Assembly (NCBI GenBank): GCA_902492005.1
Contig: CABUJV010000015.1
Coordinates: 1-48,510 of the forward strand
Length of the DNA: 48,510 nucleotides
Origin: an uncultured Eubacteriales bacterium
GTDB taxonomy: Bacteria > Bacillota > Clostridia > Oscillospirales > Oscillospiraceae
Direction: 5' to 3'
In this document: positions 39,610 through 47,946 of the stretch, piece after piece
Layout: each line of letters starts with the position of its first letter
How positions within the stretch are numbered: position 1 is the first letter of the stretch
Made by a program: the position numbers and the translations under genes
The notes under the pieces: model-generated
What the model saw: only the letters and a program-made list of their open reading frames with translations
Told to the model about the DNA's origin: nothing
Databases searched by the model: none

Positions 39610-40251
39610 TCAATGGGCGGCCTCCAGAGCCCCTTCGATGGCCTTCGTGGTCTCCTCGATGGTGCCCAGATCGCCGGGCACGGTGCGGAGCTTGCCGCGC
39701 TTCTCATAGAAGTGCTTCAAAGGCTCCGTCTCCTCGTGGTAGACCGTCAGCCGGGCACGTACCGTCTCCGGCTTGTCGTCGTCGCGCTCGATGAGGGCGC
39801 CGCCGCAGGCGTCGCAGACGCCCTCGGTCTTTGGGGGCTTGGTTTCCACATGGAAAGGGGTGCCGCAGTGGGTGCAGACCCGGCGGCCGTCCATGCGCTT
39901 GACAATGGCCTCGTCAGAGACCTCCAGAGAGATAACGGCGTCAAAGAGGACGCCGGCCTCCTCCAGAGCCTCAGCCTGGGCGATGGTACGGGGCACCCCG
40001 TCCAGGATAAAGCCGCCGGCGCAGTCCGCCTCCTCCAGCCGCTCCCGGATGATCCCGATGATGACCTCATCGGGGACCAGCTTGCCTGCTTCCATGAATG
40101 CCTTGGCCTTCCGGCCGATGGGCGTGCCCGCCTTGACGGCGGCCCGGAGGATGTTGCCGGTGGAGATGGTCGGGATGGCCAGGTCCTTGGAGAGGATCTC
40201 GGCCTGAGTGCCTTTTCCGGCGCCCGGAGGTCCCAGCAGAATCAGTTTCAT
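39610..40251 (-). CDS. adk: Adenylate kinase
   Basis: This 213-residue enzyme balances ATP, ADP and AMP. The P-loop is G-P-P-G-A-G-K-G-T. The LID domain carries a four-cysteine zinc site (C-T-H-C and C-D-A-C), common in Firmicutes. The AMP-site segment reads L-D-G-V-P-R-T where most family members have F in place of V. It lies between secY and map. Confidence 0.97.
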   Translation of the reverse strand: MKLILLGPPGAGKGTQAEILSKDLAIPTISTGNILRAAVKAGTPIGRKAKAFMEAGKLVPDEVIIGIIRERLEEADCAGGFILDGVPRTIAQAEALEEAGVLFDAVISLEVSDEAIVKRMDGRRVCTHCGTPFHVETKPPKTEGVCDACGGALIERDDDKPETVRARLTVYHEETEPLKHFYEKRGKLRTVPGDLGTIEETTKAIEGALEAAH

Positions 40252-40266
40252 TCTCCCAGCACCTCC

Positions 40267-41637
40267 TTACTCCAAAAAGCCCTTGTAGTGGCGCATCAGC
40301 ATCTGGGCCTCCATGGCCTTCACGGTCTCCAGGGCCACGCCCACGACGATGATGATGGAGGTGCCGCCGATGGCCAGGTTCCTGTAACCGAAGATGTTGC
40401 CGGTCACGATGGGCAGAATGGCGATGACGGACAGATACAGCGCCCCGAACAGGGTAATCTTGTTGAGCACCTTCTGAATAAAGTCGGCGGTGGGCTTGCC
40501 CGGCCGGAAGCCGGGGATGAAGCCTCCGTTCTTCTTCAGGTTGTTGGCCACCTCGATGGGGTTGAACTGGATGGTGGAATAGAAGTAGCTGAAGCCCAGA
40601 ATCAGAAGGAAGTAGATGATGATATAGGCGATGCCGCTGGTGTCGAACAGCTTCAGGAAGCCGCCCCAGAAGCCCTCGCTGTCCACGGTCTTACCGGCGA
40701 ACATGCCGATGGTGGCCGGCAGAGCGGCGATGGACTGGGCGAAGATGATGGGCAGCACGCCGGACATATTCACCTTCATGGGGATGTGGCTGGCCTGGCC
40801 GCCGTACATCTTCCGGCCCACCACGCGCTTGGCGTACTGGACGGGGATGCGGCGCTCGGCATTCTGGATGAAGACGATAAAGACGATCAGAGCCAGCATG
40901 CCGATGATGATGACGGGGATAAAGGCGGGGTGCAGCAGGCTCTTCTGATAGGCGGCGATTTGTTCCGCCGTCCAGTTCAGGCTGCTCATCTGCTCGGCGG
41001 TCAGAGGGTTGAGCCAGCGGGTGACGCCGGTGTACATGCTCATGACCATGGACGGACCACGGGAGACGATGCCGGCGAACAGGATGATGGAGATGCCGTT
41101 GCCGATGCCGAACTCGGTGATCTGCTCACCCAGCCACATGATGAAGGCGGAGCCGGCCACAAAGGAGGCCACGATGACCACACCGGCCCAGACGCCGTTC
41201 ATGCTGCCCAGGTCCAGCAGGCCGTTGGCCTTGATGAGGGTGTAGTAGCCGAAGCCCTGAAGCAGGGCGATGCCCACGGTGGTGTAGCGGGTGATGGCCG
41301 CGATCTTCTTCCGGCCCTCCTCGCCGCCGTCCTTCTGGAGGCGCTCCAGAGCAGGGATGGCGACGGTCAGGAGCTGGATGATGATGGAACTGTTGATATA
41401 GGGCTGGATGGACAGTGCGAATACCGTTGCCGTACTGAAGCTGCCGCCGCTCATGGCGTTCATCAGGCCGAAAATGGTGCCGCTCATACTATCCAGATAG
41501 GTCCCCAGAGCCTGGGTGTCCACAAAGGGCACGGGCACGGCGGAGCCCAGCCGGAAAATCAGCAGAGCAAAGACGGTGAAGAGGATCTTCTTGCGCAGCT
41601 CTTCAATTTTCCAGGCGTTTTTGATGGTCTGGATCAC
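40267..41637 (-). CDS. secY: Preprotein translocase subunit SecY
   Basis: The 456-residue membrane channel starts at a GTG (complement of 41635-41637) 9 bases after GGAGG, giving V-I-Q-T-I-K-N-A-W; the longer frame enters rplO. Ten membrane helices are present. Characteristic segments include G-S-A-V-P-V-P-F near residue 32, E-F-G-I-G-N-G-I-S and the C-terminal cytoplasmic loop F-R-P-G-K-P-T. It is the channel for exported proteins. Confidence 0.97.
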   Translation of the reverse strand: MIQTIKNAWKIEELRKKILFTVFALLIFRLGSAVPVPFVDTQALGTYLDSMSGTIFGLMNAMSGGSFSTATVFALSIQPYINSSIIIQLLTVAIPALERLQKDGGEEGRKKIAAITRYTTVGIALLQGFGYYTLIKANGLLDLGSMNGVWAGVVIVASFVAGSAFIMWLGEQITEFGIGNGISIILFAGIVSRGPSMVMSMYTGVTRWLNPLTAEQMSSLNWTAEQIAAYQKSLLHPAFIPVIIIGMLALIVFIVFIQNAERRIPVQYAKRVVGRKMYGGQASHIPMKVNMSGVLPIIFAQSIAALPATIGMFAGKTVDSEGFWGGFLKLFDTSGIAYIIIYFLLILGFSYFYSTIQFNPIEVANNLKKNGGFIPGFRPGKPTADFIQKVLNKITLFGALYLSVIAILPIVTGNIFGYRNLAIGGTSIIIVVGVALETVKAMEAQMLMRHYKGFLE

Positions 41638-41638
41638 G

Positions 41639-42079
41639 TCAGACCACCTCCGCCTTTCCGCCGGCAGCCTCGATCTTCTCCTTGGCGGAGGCGGAGAAAG
41701 CGGTGGCACGGACGGTCAGCTTTTTGCTGACGCTGCCGTTGCCGAGGATTTTCACGCCATATTCGCACTTGGAAAGGATACCCTTTTCCAGCAGGTCGCA
41801 AACATTGACGGTGGCGCCGTCCTCAAATTTATTCAGGGCAGAGACGTTGACGATCTCCAGGGGCTTGGCAAAGATGTTGTTGAAGCCCCGCTTGGGGATA
41901 CGGCGGGCCAGGGGCATCTGGCCGCCTTCGAACCCGACGCGGACGCCGCCGCCGGAGCGGGCCTTCTGGCCCTTGTGGCCGCGGCCGGCCGTCTTGCCAT
42001 TGCCGGAACCGTGGCCCCGGCCCTTCCGGTAGCTGCTCTTCACAGAGCCCTCAGCCGGGGAAAGATCATGCAGATTCAT
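41639..42079 (-). CDS. rplO: Ribosomal protein L15
   Basis: The 146-residue protein starts at the ATG at 42077-42079 (M-N-L-H-D-L-S-P-A-E-G) after AGGAGG; a GTG nine bases earlier is less likely. The Gly/Arg-rich N-terminal extension (G-R-G-H-G-S-G-N-G-K) that threads the 50S core is plain. Its stop lies directly before the secY start. Confidence 0.97.
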   Translation of the reverse strand: MNLHDLSPAEGSVKSSYRKGRGHGSGNGKTAGRGHKGQKARSGGGVRVGFEGGQMPLARRIPKRGFNNIFAKPLEIVNVSALNKFEDGATVNVCDLLEKGILSKCEYGVKILGNGSVSKKLTVRATAFSASAKEKIEAAGGKAEVV

Positions 42080-42092
42080 GGTGCGCACCTCC

Positions 42093-42275
42093 TCACTTTT
42101 CCTCGGTCACCTGCAGGAGGTAACCGATGTGGGCGATCTTGCCGCGCGTGGCCTCGTTGTCGGGCTGCACGGTGGTGTCGCCGATCTTACGAAGCCCAAG
42201 AGCCTCGGCAGTCGCCTTGTGCTTGGCGATGCGGCCGTTCAGGCTCTTGACCAGCTTAATGTTCAGCTTAGCCAT
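42093..42275 (-). CDS. rpmD: Ribosomal protein L30
   Basis: This 60-residue protein has the bacterial L30 pattern: K-L-V-K-S-L-N-G-R near the start and L-G-L-R-K-I-G-D-T-T-V in the middle. It lies between rpsE and rplO in the spc operon. Confidence 0.97.
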   Translation of the reverse strand: MAKLNIKLVKSLNGRIAKHKATAEALGLRKIGDTTVQPDNEATRGKIAHIGYLLQVTEEK

Positions 42276-42289
42276 GGTTGAAGCCCTCC

Positions 42290-42790
42290 TTAACCTACGA
42301 TTTCTTCCACGCTCTTGCCGCGGATACGGGCGATCTCCTCGGGACCGCGGAGAGCCTTCAGGCCCTCAAAGGTCGCGGAGACCACGTTCTGCGGGTTGTT
42401 GGAGCGCAGGCACTTGGCGCGGATGTCCCGGATGCCGGCCGCTTCCATGACGGCGCGGACGGGGCCGCCGGCAATGATGCCGGTACCGGGGGCGGCGGGC
42501 TTCAGAAGCACGCGGCCGGCGCCGAACTCACCGATCACCTCGTGGGGGATGGTGGTGCCGGAGCGGGTGATGGTGCACATGTTCTTCTTGGCGTCCTCGA
42601 TGCCCTTGCGGATGGCCTCGGGCACCTCGGCGGCCTTGCCGGTGCCGAAGCCGACCCGGCCCTTCTCGTCGCCCACTACCATCAAAGCGGCAAACTTCAT
42701 CACGCGGCCGCCCTTGACGGTCTTGGACACGCGGTTCAGAGAAACGAGCTTCTCGGTGAACTCGCTGGGTTCTCTTTCAAATCTAGCCAT
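42290..42790 (-). CDS. rpsE: Ribosomal protein S5
   Basis: This 166-residue protein combines an N-terminal double-stranded-RNA-binding-like domain (V-K-G-G-R-V-M-K-F-A-A-L) with a C-terminal GHMP-like fold (G-G-P-V-R-A-V-M-E-A-A-G-I). It acts in decoding accuracy and helicase activity at the mRNA entry. It sits in the usual spc order. Confidence 0.98.
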   Translation of the reverse strand: MARFEREPSEFTEKLVSLNRVSKTVKGGRVMKFAALMVVGDEKGRVGFGTGKAAEVPEAIRKGIEDAKKNMCTITRSGTTIPHEVIGEFGAGRVLLKPAAPGTGIIAGGPVRAVMEAAGIRDIRAKCLRSNNPQNVVSATFEGLKALRGPEEIARIRGKSVEEIVG

Positions 42791-42808
42791 GTTCGTTTTC
42801 TCCTCCCC

Positions 42809-43168
42809 TTAAAATTCCAGGCCGCCCTCGCGGGCGCCCTCAGCCAGAGCAGCGACCCGGCCGTGGTAGACATAGCCGCCGCGGTCGAACACCACGGTGG
42901 TGATGCCGGCGGCCTTGGCGCGCTCGGCCACCATCTGGCCCACCTGCTTGGCAGCGTCAGACTTGGTGCCGTCGCACGCGAAGTCCTTCTCCAGGGAAGA
43001 GGCGGAGACCAGGGTCTTGCCCGCCACATCGTCGATGATCTGGGCATAGATGTTGGTCTCGCTGCGGAACACGTTCAGACGGGGACGCTCGGGCGTGCCG
43101 GAAATTTTGGAACGCACGCGCTTGTGGCGCTTAAGCCGCTGGGCATTGGTATTCGGTCTCTTGATCAT
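42809..43168 (-). CDS. rplR: Ribosomal protein L18
   Basis: This 119-residue protein binds 5S rRNA with L5. R-L-K-R-H-K-R-V-R is at the N-terminus, R-P-R-L-N-V-F-R-S near residue 29, and the end reads A-L-A-E-G-A-R-E-G-G-L-E-F. Position between rplF and rpsE is standard. Confidence 0.98.
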   Translation of the reverse strand: MIKRPNTNAQRLKRHKRVRSKISGTPERPRLNVFRSETNIYAQIIDDVAGKTLVSASSLEKDFACDGTKSDAAKQVGQMVAERAKAAGITTVVFDRGGYVYHGRVAALAEGAREGGLEF

Positions 43169-43182
43169 TTAGGCACACCTCC

Positions 43183-43731
43183 TTATTTCTTCTTGACGCC
43201 GGTCTTGCCTTCCTTGCGGCGGATGACCTCGTCAGTGTATTTGATACCCTTGCCCTTATAAGGCTCGGGGGGACGTTTCTCTCTGACCTCGGCGGCGAAC
43301 TGGCCCACCTTCTGCTTGTCAGCGCCGGAGATGATGATCTTGTTGGGGTTGGGCACGTCGATGGTAATGCCCTCGGGCTCCTCCATGGTGACCTGGTGAG
43401 AAAAGCCGATGTTCATGACCAGCTTCTTGCCGTCCTTGGCCACACGGTAACCGACGCCGTTGACGTCCAGCTCCTTCTTAAAGCCCTCGGTCACGCCCAC
43501 CACCATATTGTGCAGCAGGGTGCGGGTCAGACCGTGGAGGGAGCGGTTCTCCTTCAGGTCGTTGGGCCGGGTCACATGCAGCTCGCCGCCCTCCTGGGCA
43601 ATGGTCATGGCGGAGCTGAGCTTCTGGGTGAGGGCGCCCTTGGGGCCCTTCACGGTCACCAGATTGTCGTCGCCGATCTTGACTTCCACGCCGGCGGGGA
43701 CAGAGATGGGCATTCTTCCGATTCTAGACAT
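43183..43731 (-). CDS. rplF: Ribosomal protein L6
   Basis: This 182-residue protein near the factor-binding centre consists of two related domains. S-R-I-G-M-R-P-I (here S-R-I-G-R-M-P-I-S-V-P) opens it, and the C-terminal rRNA-binding motif P-P-E-P-Y-K-G-K-G-I-K-Y is diagnostic. Confidence 0.98.
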   Translation of the reverse strand: MSRIGRMPISVPAGVEVKIGDDNLVTVKGPKGALTQKLSSAMTIAQEGGELHVTRPNDLKENRSLHGLTRTLLHNMVVGVTEGFKKELDVNGVGYRVAKDGKKLVMNIGFSHQVTMEEPEGITIDVPNPNKIIISGADKQKVGQFAAEVREKRPPEPYKGKGIKYTDEVIRRKEGKTGVKKK

Positions 43732-43746
43732 TTCTCTCTCCCTCCC

Positions 43747-44145
43747 TTACCACACGAAGGCCAGGACTTCACCGCCGACATGGGCTGCACGGGCAGCCTT
43801 GTCGGTCATGACGCCCTTGGACGTGGACACGATTGCGATACCCAGACCGCGCAGGACGCGGGGGAGCTCTTCGGCTCCGGCGTAGACCCGCAGGCCGGGC
43901 TTGGAAACGCGGCGAAGGCCGGTAATGACCTTCTCCTTGCCGGGCAGATACTTCAGGGTAATACGGATGACACCCTGCGTACCATCGTCGATGAGCTGGA
44001 AGTTCTTAATATAGCCCTCTTCCAGCAGGATCTGCGCGATGGACTTTTTCATGTTGGACGCGGGAACGTCCACGGTGTCATGCTTCGCGTTGTTGGCGTT
44101 GCGGATGCGGGTGAGCATATCCGCAATGGGGTCCGTGATGTGCAT
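43747..44145 (-). CDS. rpsH: Ribosomal protein S8
   Basis: This 132-residue 16S rRNA-binding protein begins M-H-I-T-D-P-I-A-D-M-L-T-R and ends G-G-E-V-L-A-F-V-W; the S-T-S-K-G-V-M-T-D motif binds RNA. In other bacteria S8 represses translation of its own operon. An unusually long and structured leader of 135 bases precedes it here. Confidence 0.98.
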   Translation of the reverse strand: MHITDPIADMLTRIRNANNAKHDTVDVPASNMKKSIAQILLEEGYIKNFQLIDDGTQGVIRITLKYLPGKEKVITGLRRVSKPGLRVYAGAEELPRVLRGLGIAIVSTSKGVMTDKAARAAHVGGEVLAFVW

Positions 44146-44280
44146 GAGTGTTACCTCCTATCAGAGTTACGGGCCTTTGATCGGGCCCGTTAAGGCGGCA
44201 AGGTATCGGAGTCTGCGGCTCCGACCTGTTAACCGTCCTGCCGTGGGATGTTCAAAAACACGGGGGAAGGCGGGCTGGTG
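44146..44280 (-). promoter_or_regulatory. Structured leader before rpsH
   Basis: This 135-base gap is much longer than its neighbours. On the - strand, GTCGGAG pairs with CTCCGAT and AACGGGCC pairs with GGCCCGT, giving two hairpins just before the rpsH ribosome site AGGAGG. It could be an autoregulatory site for S8 or another operon protein. Confidence 0.45.
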
Positions 44281-44466
44281 TTACCAGCTCGCCTTTTTGA
44301 CCCCGGGAATCTGACCTTTGTAAGCCAGCTCGCGGAAGCAGATACGGCAGATGCCGTAGTCCCGCAGGTAGGCGTGGGGGCGGCCGCAGATCTTGCACCG
44401 GTTGTAGCGCCGGGTGGAGAACTTGGGCTCAGCCTGCTGCTTGAGGATCATGGATTTCTTAGCCAT
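44281..44466 (-). CDS. rpsN: Ribosomal protein S14, zinc-binding type
   Basis: This 61-residue short form of S14 has two C-x2-C pairs near residues 24 and 40, the zinc-binding type found in Firmicutes and others. The C-terminal G-Q-I-P-G-V-K-K-A-S-W is typical. It belongs to the 30S head. Confidence 0.98.
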   Translation of the reverse strand: MAKKSMILKQQAEPKFSTRRYNRCKICGRPHAYLRDYGICRICFRELAYKGQIPGVKKASW

Positions 44467-44481
44467 TTTTGGTTCTCCTCC

Positions 44482-45036
44482 TTACTTCGTGGCGAAGGGC
44501 GCGCCGATCAGGGTCAGCAGCTCCTTGGCCTCTTCGTCGGTCTGGGCAGTGGTGGTGATCACGATGTCCATTCCCCGAATCTTGTCGATCTTGTCGTATT
44601 CGATCTCAGGGAAGATGAGCTGTTCCTTGATGCCCATGGCGTAGTTGCCGCGGCCGTCAAAGGCGTTGGGGCTGATGCCGCGGAAGTCGCGGACACGGGG
44701 CAGGGCCACATTGAACAGACGGTCCAGGAACTCCCACATGCGGTCGCCGCGGAGGGTGACCTTCGCGCCGATATTCATGCCCTCGCGGAGCTTGAAGTTG
44801 GCGACGGACTTCTTGGCCTTGGTGATGATGGCCTTCTGGCCGGTGATGGTGGTCAGGTCGCTGACGACGGCCTCCAGCACCTTGGAGTTGTCCCGGGCCT
44901 CGCCGCAGCCGCAGTTGACCACGATCTTGTCCAGGCGGGGGATCTGCATGGGGCTTTTATAGCCAAACTTCTGCATCAGAGCAGGAGCGACTTCATCCTG
45001 ATACTTTTTCTTCAGGTTGGGCATATTCTCAGACAT
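44482..45036 (-). CDS. rplE: Ribosomal protein L5
   Basis: The 184-residue protein starts at the ATG at 45034-45036, after GGAGGAG; an ATG at 45024 lacks a site. It binds 5S rRNA in the central protuberance. P-R-L-D-K-I-V-V-N-C-G and the C-terminal G-M-D-I-V-I-T-T-T-A-Q-T-D-E-E-A fit the family. Confidence 0.97.
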   Translation of the reverse strand: MSENMPNLKKKYQDEVAPALMQKFGYKSPMQIPRLDKIVVNCGCGEARDNSKVLEAVVSDLTTITGQKAIITKAKKSVANFKLREGMNIGAKVTLRGDRMWEFLDRLFNVALPRVRDFRGISPNAFDGRGNYAMGIKEQLIFPEIEYDKIDKIRGMDIVITTTAQTDEEAKELLTLIGAPFATK

Positions 45037-45056
45037 GTTCAATCTCTCCTCCTCTC

Positions 45057-45374
45057 TCAGATTTCGGCGCCGCACTTCTTGCAGACGCGGACCTTCTTGC
45101 CGTCGGCCAGAGTCTTGTGGGCAGGACGGGTTGGTTTGTCGCACTTGGGGCACACCCGCATGACCTTGCAGGCGTAGATGGGGGCCTCGCGCTTGATGAT
45201 GCCGCCCTCTTCGCCCTGCTTGCGGGGCTTCTGGTGGCGGGAGATGACGTTGACCTTCTCCACGATGACCTTGCCGTCCTTGGGCATGACAGTCAGGACC
45301 TTGCCCTTCTTGCCCTTGTCCTTGCCGGACAGAACGATCACGATGTCATCCTTACGAATGCTCATATTCTTCAT
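45057..45374 (-). CDS. rplX: Ribosomal protein L24
   Basis: This 105-residue KOW-domain protein starts 50S assembly. G-K-D-K-G-K-K-G-K-V is the KOW motif near residue 17. Two C-x2-C pairs in the C-terminal third make a zinc ribbon, found in some but not all bacterial L24 proteins. Confidence 0.97.
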   Translation of the reverse strand: MKNMSIRKDDIVIVLSGKDKGKKGKVLTVMPKDGKVIVEKVNVISRHQKPRKQGEEGGIIKREAPIYACKVMRVCPKCDKPTRPAHKTLADGKKVRVCKKCGAEI

Positions 45375-45391
45375 TGTTCTCTCCTACCCCC

Positions 45392-45760
45392 TTACAGCAC
45401 TTCGGGAGCCAGGGACAGGATCTTCATGTAATCCTTGTCGCGCAGCTCGCGGGCCACGGGCCCAAAGATACGGGTCCCTCTGGGGTTCTTGTCGTCCTTG
45501 ATGAGCACGGCGGCGTTGTCATCGAAGCGGACATAGCTGCCGTCGGCGCGGCGGACTCCGCGGGCGGAGCGGACGATGACGGCCTTGACGACCTCGCCCT
45601 TCTTCACGGTGCCGCCGGGCTGGGCCTTGCGGACGGAAGCCACGACCACGTCGCCGATGTTGCCGAACTTACGCTTGGAACCACCCAGCACGCGGATGGT
45701 CTTGATCTCTTTGGCGCCGGTATTATCGGCCACCTTCAGGTAGGACTCCTGCTGAATCAT
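45392..45760 (-). CDS. rplN: Ribosomal protein L14
   Basis: This 122-residue protein at the subunit interface begins M-I-Q-Q-E-S-Y-L-K-V-A-D-N-T-G-A-K and contains G-T-R-I-F-G-P-V-A-R-E-L-R. It lies between rpsQ and rplX as usual. Confidence 0.98.
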   Translation of the reverse strand: MIQQESYLKVADNTGAKEIKTIRVLGGSKRKFGNIGDVVVASVRKAQPGGTVKKGEVVKAVIVRSARGVRRADGSYVRFDDNAAVLIKDDKNPRGTRIFGPVARELRDKDYMKILSLAPEVL

Positions 45761-45772
45761 AACGGCACCTCC

Positions 45773-46033
45773 TTACTTCGCTTTTTCGATGATCTCGACA
45801 ACGCGCCACCGCTTGTCCTTGGACAGGGGGCGGGTCTCCATGACCCGCACGCGGTCGCCGATGCCACACTCATTGTTCTCGTCATGGGCCTTCAGCTTGT
45901 ATGTGCTCTTGACGATCTTCTTGTACAGAGGGTGGGCCACACGGTCGGCGATGGCCACCACCACGGTCTTATCCATCTTGTCCGAGACAACCAGGCCGAC
46001 TCTGGTCTTGCGGGAAGAAGTTCTGTTTTCCAT
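45773..46033 (-). CDS. rpsQ: Ribosomal protein S17
   Basis: This 86-residue OB-fold 16S rRNA-binding protein contains G-L-V-V-S-D-K-M-D-K-T-V-V-V and the C-terminal motif R-V-M-E-T-R-P-L-S-K-D-K-R-W-R. Standard position after rpmC. Confidence 0.98.
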   Translation of the reverse strand: MENRTSSRKTRVGLVVSDKMDKTVVVAIADRVAHPLYKKIVKSTYKLKAHDENNECGIGDRVRVMETRPLSKDKRWRVVEIIEKAK

Positions 46034-46050
46034 GTTCTATTTCCTCCTTC

Positions 46051-46251
46051 TTATCGGCCTGCGAGCTGCTGCTCACGGATCATGGTTTTGACTCGGGCAA
46101 TGTCTTTCTTGACCTCCGCAATGCGGACGGGGTTGTCGAGCTGATTGGTGGCGTGCTGGAGCCGGAGCTGGAACAGGTCCTTCTTCAGTTCCACCAGCTT
46201 GCTGTCCAGCTCGGCGGCGGACATCTTGCGTACCTCAGTTGCCTTCATCAT
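46051..46251 (-). CDS. rpmC: Ribosomal protein L29
   Basis: This 66-residue two-helix protein of the tunnel exit contains L-K-K-D-L-F-Q-L-R-L-Q-H-A-T. Its ATG overlaps the rplP stop (TAATG), so translation is coupled; a second ATG follows directly and could be used. Confidence 0.97.
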   Translation of the reverse strand: MMKATEVRKMSAAELDSKLVELKKDLFQLRLQHATNQLDNPVRIAEVKKDIARVKTMIREQQLAGR

Positions 46252-46685
46252 TATTCACCACCATTCTCGGTCTCGGCGGTCTCTTTCGCCACGATCTTGC
46301 ACTTGACGGGCAGCTTGTGGGAAGCGAGACGCAGGGCCTCACGGGCGATCTCTTCCGAGACGCCCGCGATCTCGAACATGACGCGGCCGGGCTTGACCAC
46401 GGCCACCCAATACTCGGGGGAGCCCTTACCGGAGCCCATACGGGTCTCAGCGGGCTTCTCGGTCACCGGCTTGTCGGGAAAGATCTTGATCCAGACCTTA
46501 CCGCCACGCTTGGTGTAGCGGGTCATGGCGATACGGGCGGCCTCGATCTGGTTGGAGGTGATCCAAGCGGGCTCGGTAGCCTGCAGGCCGAACTCACCGT
46601 AGGTAACGGTGTTGCCGCGGGTGGCCTTGCCCTTCATGCGGCCGCGGTGGACGCGGCGGTATTTGACTCTCTTAGGCAGCAGCAT
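46251..46685 (-). CDS. rplP: Ribosomal protein L16
   Basis: This 144-residue protein near the A-site tRNA elbow begins M-L-L-P-K-R-V-K-Y-R-R-V-H-R-G and carries M-G-S-G-K-G-S-P-E-Y-W-V-A-V. It touches the rpsC stop (sharing base 46685) and overlaps rpmC. Confidence 0.98.
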   Translation of the reverse strand: MLLPKRVKYRRVHRGRMKGKATRGNTVTYGEFGLQATEPAWITSNQIEAARIAMTRYTKRGGKVWIKIFPDKPVTEKPAETRMGSGKGSPEYWVAVVKPGRVMFEIAGVSEEIAREALRLASHKLPVKCKIVAKETAETENGGE

Positions 46686-47581
46686 TAGTTGGCGCCTCCT
46701 TCCTTAGGAGTAGCGGGAGCGGCGGGACGGGGGGCCGCCGGCCGGTTGTTGTTGGGGCGGAAGCCCTGGCCGGCCGGACGCTGGCCGCCGAAACCGCCCT
46801 GAGAACGCTGGCCGCCGAAGCCGCCCTGGCGCTGGCCGCCGAAGCCGGGCTTCCGGTCGCCGAACTTCCGGTCGCCATCGCGGCGGCGGGGACGGTCGGG
46901 ACGCTCCTTGAAGTTTTTGGTATCCAGGGTGCGGGGGGTGGTCCGCAGGGCCTGGGAGAGGATCTCGCCTTTGTAGATCCACACCTTCACGCCGATGCGG
47001 CCGTAAGTGGTGGCAGCCTCGGCAAAGCCGTAGTCGATGTCGGCGCGGAGGGTCTGCAGGGGGATGGTGCCGTCGTGATAGTGCTCGGTGCGGGCGATCT
47101 CAGCACCGCCCAGACGGCCGGACACCTGGGTCTTGATGCCGCGGGCGCCCATGCGCATGGCGCGGCCCATGGCGTTCTTCATGGCCCGGCGGAAGCCGAT
47201 GCGCTTTTCCAGCTGCTGGGCGATGTTCTCGGCCACGAGCTGGGCATTCATATCGGGGCTCTTGACCTCCACGATGTTGAGGGCCACGCTCTTGCCGATC
47301 ATCTTCTCCACCTGCAAGCGGATGCGCTCGATCTCGGTGCCGCCCTTGCCGATGACCACGCCGGGACGGGCGCAGTGCAGGTAGATGCGCACCTTGGCGC
47401 TGTCCCGCTCGATCTCGATCTTCGGGATACCGGCGGAATACAGGGTCTTCTTCAGGTAGCTGCGGATTTTGTTGTCCTCGACCAGCAGGTCGCCCACTTT
47501 TTCATTGCGGGCATACCAGCGGGAGTCCCAATCCTTGATAACGCCCACGCGCAGGCCGTGGGGATTGACTTTCTGTCCCAT
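46685..47581 (-). CDS. rpsC: Ribosomal protein S3 with a long Gly/Arg/Gln-rich tail
   Basis: The start is the ATG at 47579-47581 (M-G-Q-K-V-N-P-H-G-L-R). At 298 residues it is some 75-85 longer than usual S3. Residues 1-215 hold the KH domain (V-V-I-G-K-G-G-T-E-I) and the C-terminal S3 domain (T-T-Y-G-R-I-G-V-K-V-W-I-Y-K-G-E). From about residue 225 the tail is low complexity: several F-G-G-Q-R repeats, then Pro/Ala/Asn-rich sequence. S3 lines the mRNA entry of the 30S subunit, so the tail would reach the solvent there. Similar tails occur in some clostridia; their use is not established. Confidence 0.96.
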   Translation of the reverse strand: MGQKVNPHGLRVGVIKDWDSRWYARNEKVGDLLVEDNKIRSYLKKTLYSAGIPKIEIERDSAKVRIYLHCARPGVVIGKGGTEIERIRLQVEKMIGKSVALNIVEVKSPDMNAQLVAENIAQQLEKRIGFRRAMKNAMGRAMRMGARGIKTQVSGRLGGAEIARTEHYHDGTIPLQTLRADIDYGFAEAATTYGRIGVKVWIYKGEILSQALRTTPRTLDTKNFKERPDRPRRRDGDRKFGDRKPGFGGQRQGGFGGQRSQGGFGGQRPAGQGFRPNNNRPAAPRPAAPATPKEGGAN

Positions 47582-47598
47582 TGATTCTGCCTCCTCCC

Positions 47599-47931
47599 TT
47601 AGCGTTCTGCCACCACGATGGTGACGTGAGATGTTCTCTTGTTGATCCGATAGGCGCGGCCCTGGGCCCGGGGCATGATGCGCTTGATGATGGGGCCGGG
47701 GTTGGCGAAGGTCTCGGACACATAGAGCTTCTCGGGGTCCATGCCGTGGTTGTTCTCGGCATTGGCCGCGGCGCTCTTGAGGAGCTTGAGCAGAGGCTCG
47801 GAGGCGGCCTTGGGGGTGTTCATCAGGATCGCGGTGGCCTGGGCCACGCTCTTCCCACGGATGAGGTCGCACACGATGCCGACCTTGCGGGGAGAGATGC
47901 GGACATAATTCAGATGTGCTTTGGCTTCCAT
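47599..47931 (-). CDS. rplV: Ribosomal protein L22
   Basis: This 110-residue protein lines the exit tunnel with its beta hairpin. R-I-S-P-R-K-V-G-I-V-C-D and the C-terminal R-A-Y-R-I-N-K-R-T-S-H-V-T-I-V match the family. It lies between rpsS and rpsC. Confidence 0.98.
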   Translation of the reverse strand: MEAKAHLNYVRISPRKVGIVCDLIRGKSVAQATAILMNTPKAASEPLLKLLKSAAANAENNHGMDPEKLYVSETFANPGPIIKRIMPRAQGRAYRINKRTSHVTIVVAER

Positions 47932-47946
47932 GTTTCTCTCTCCTCC

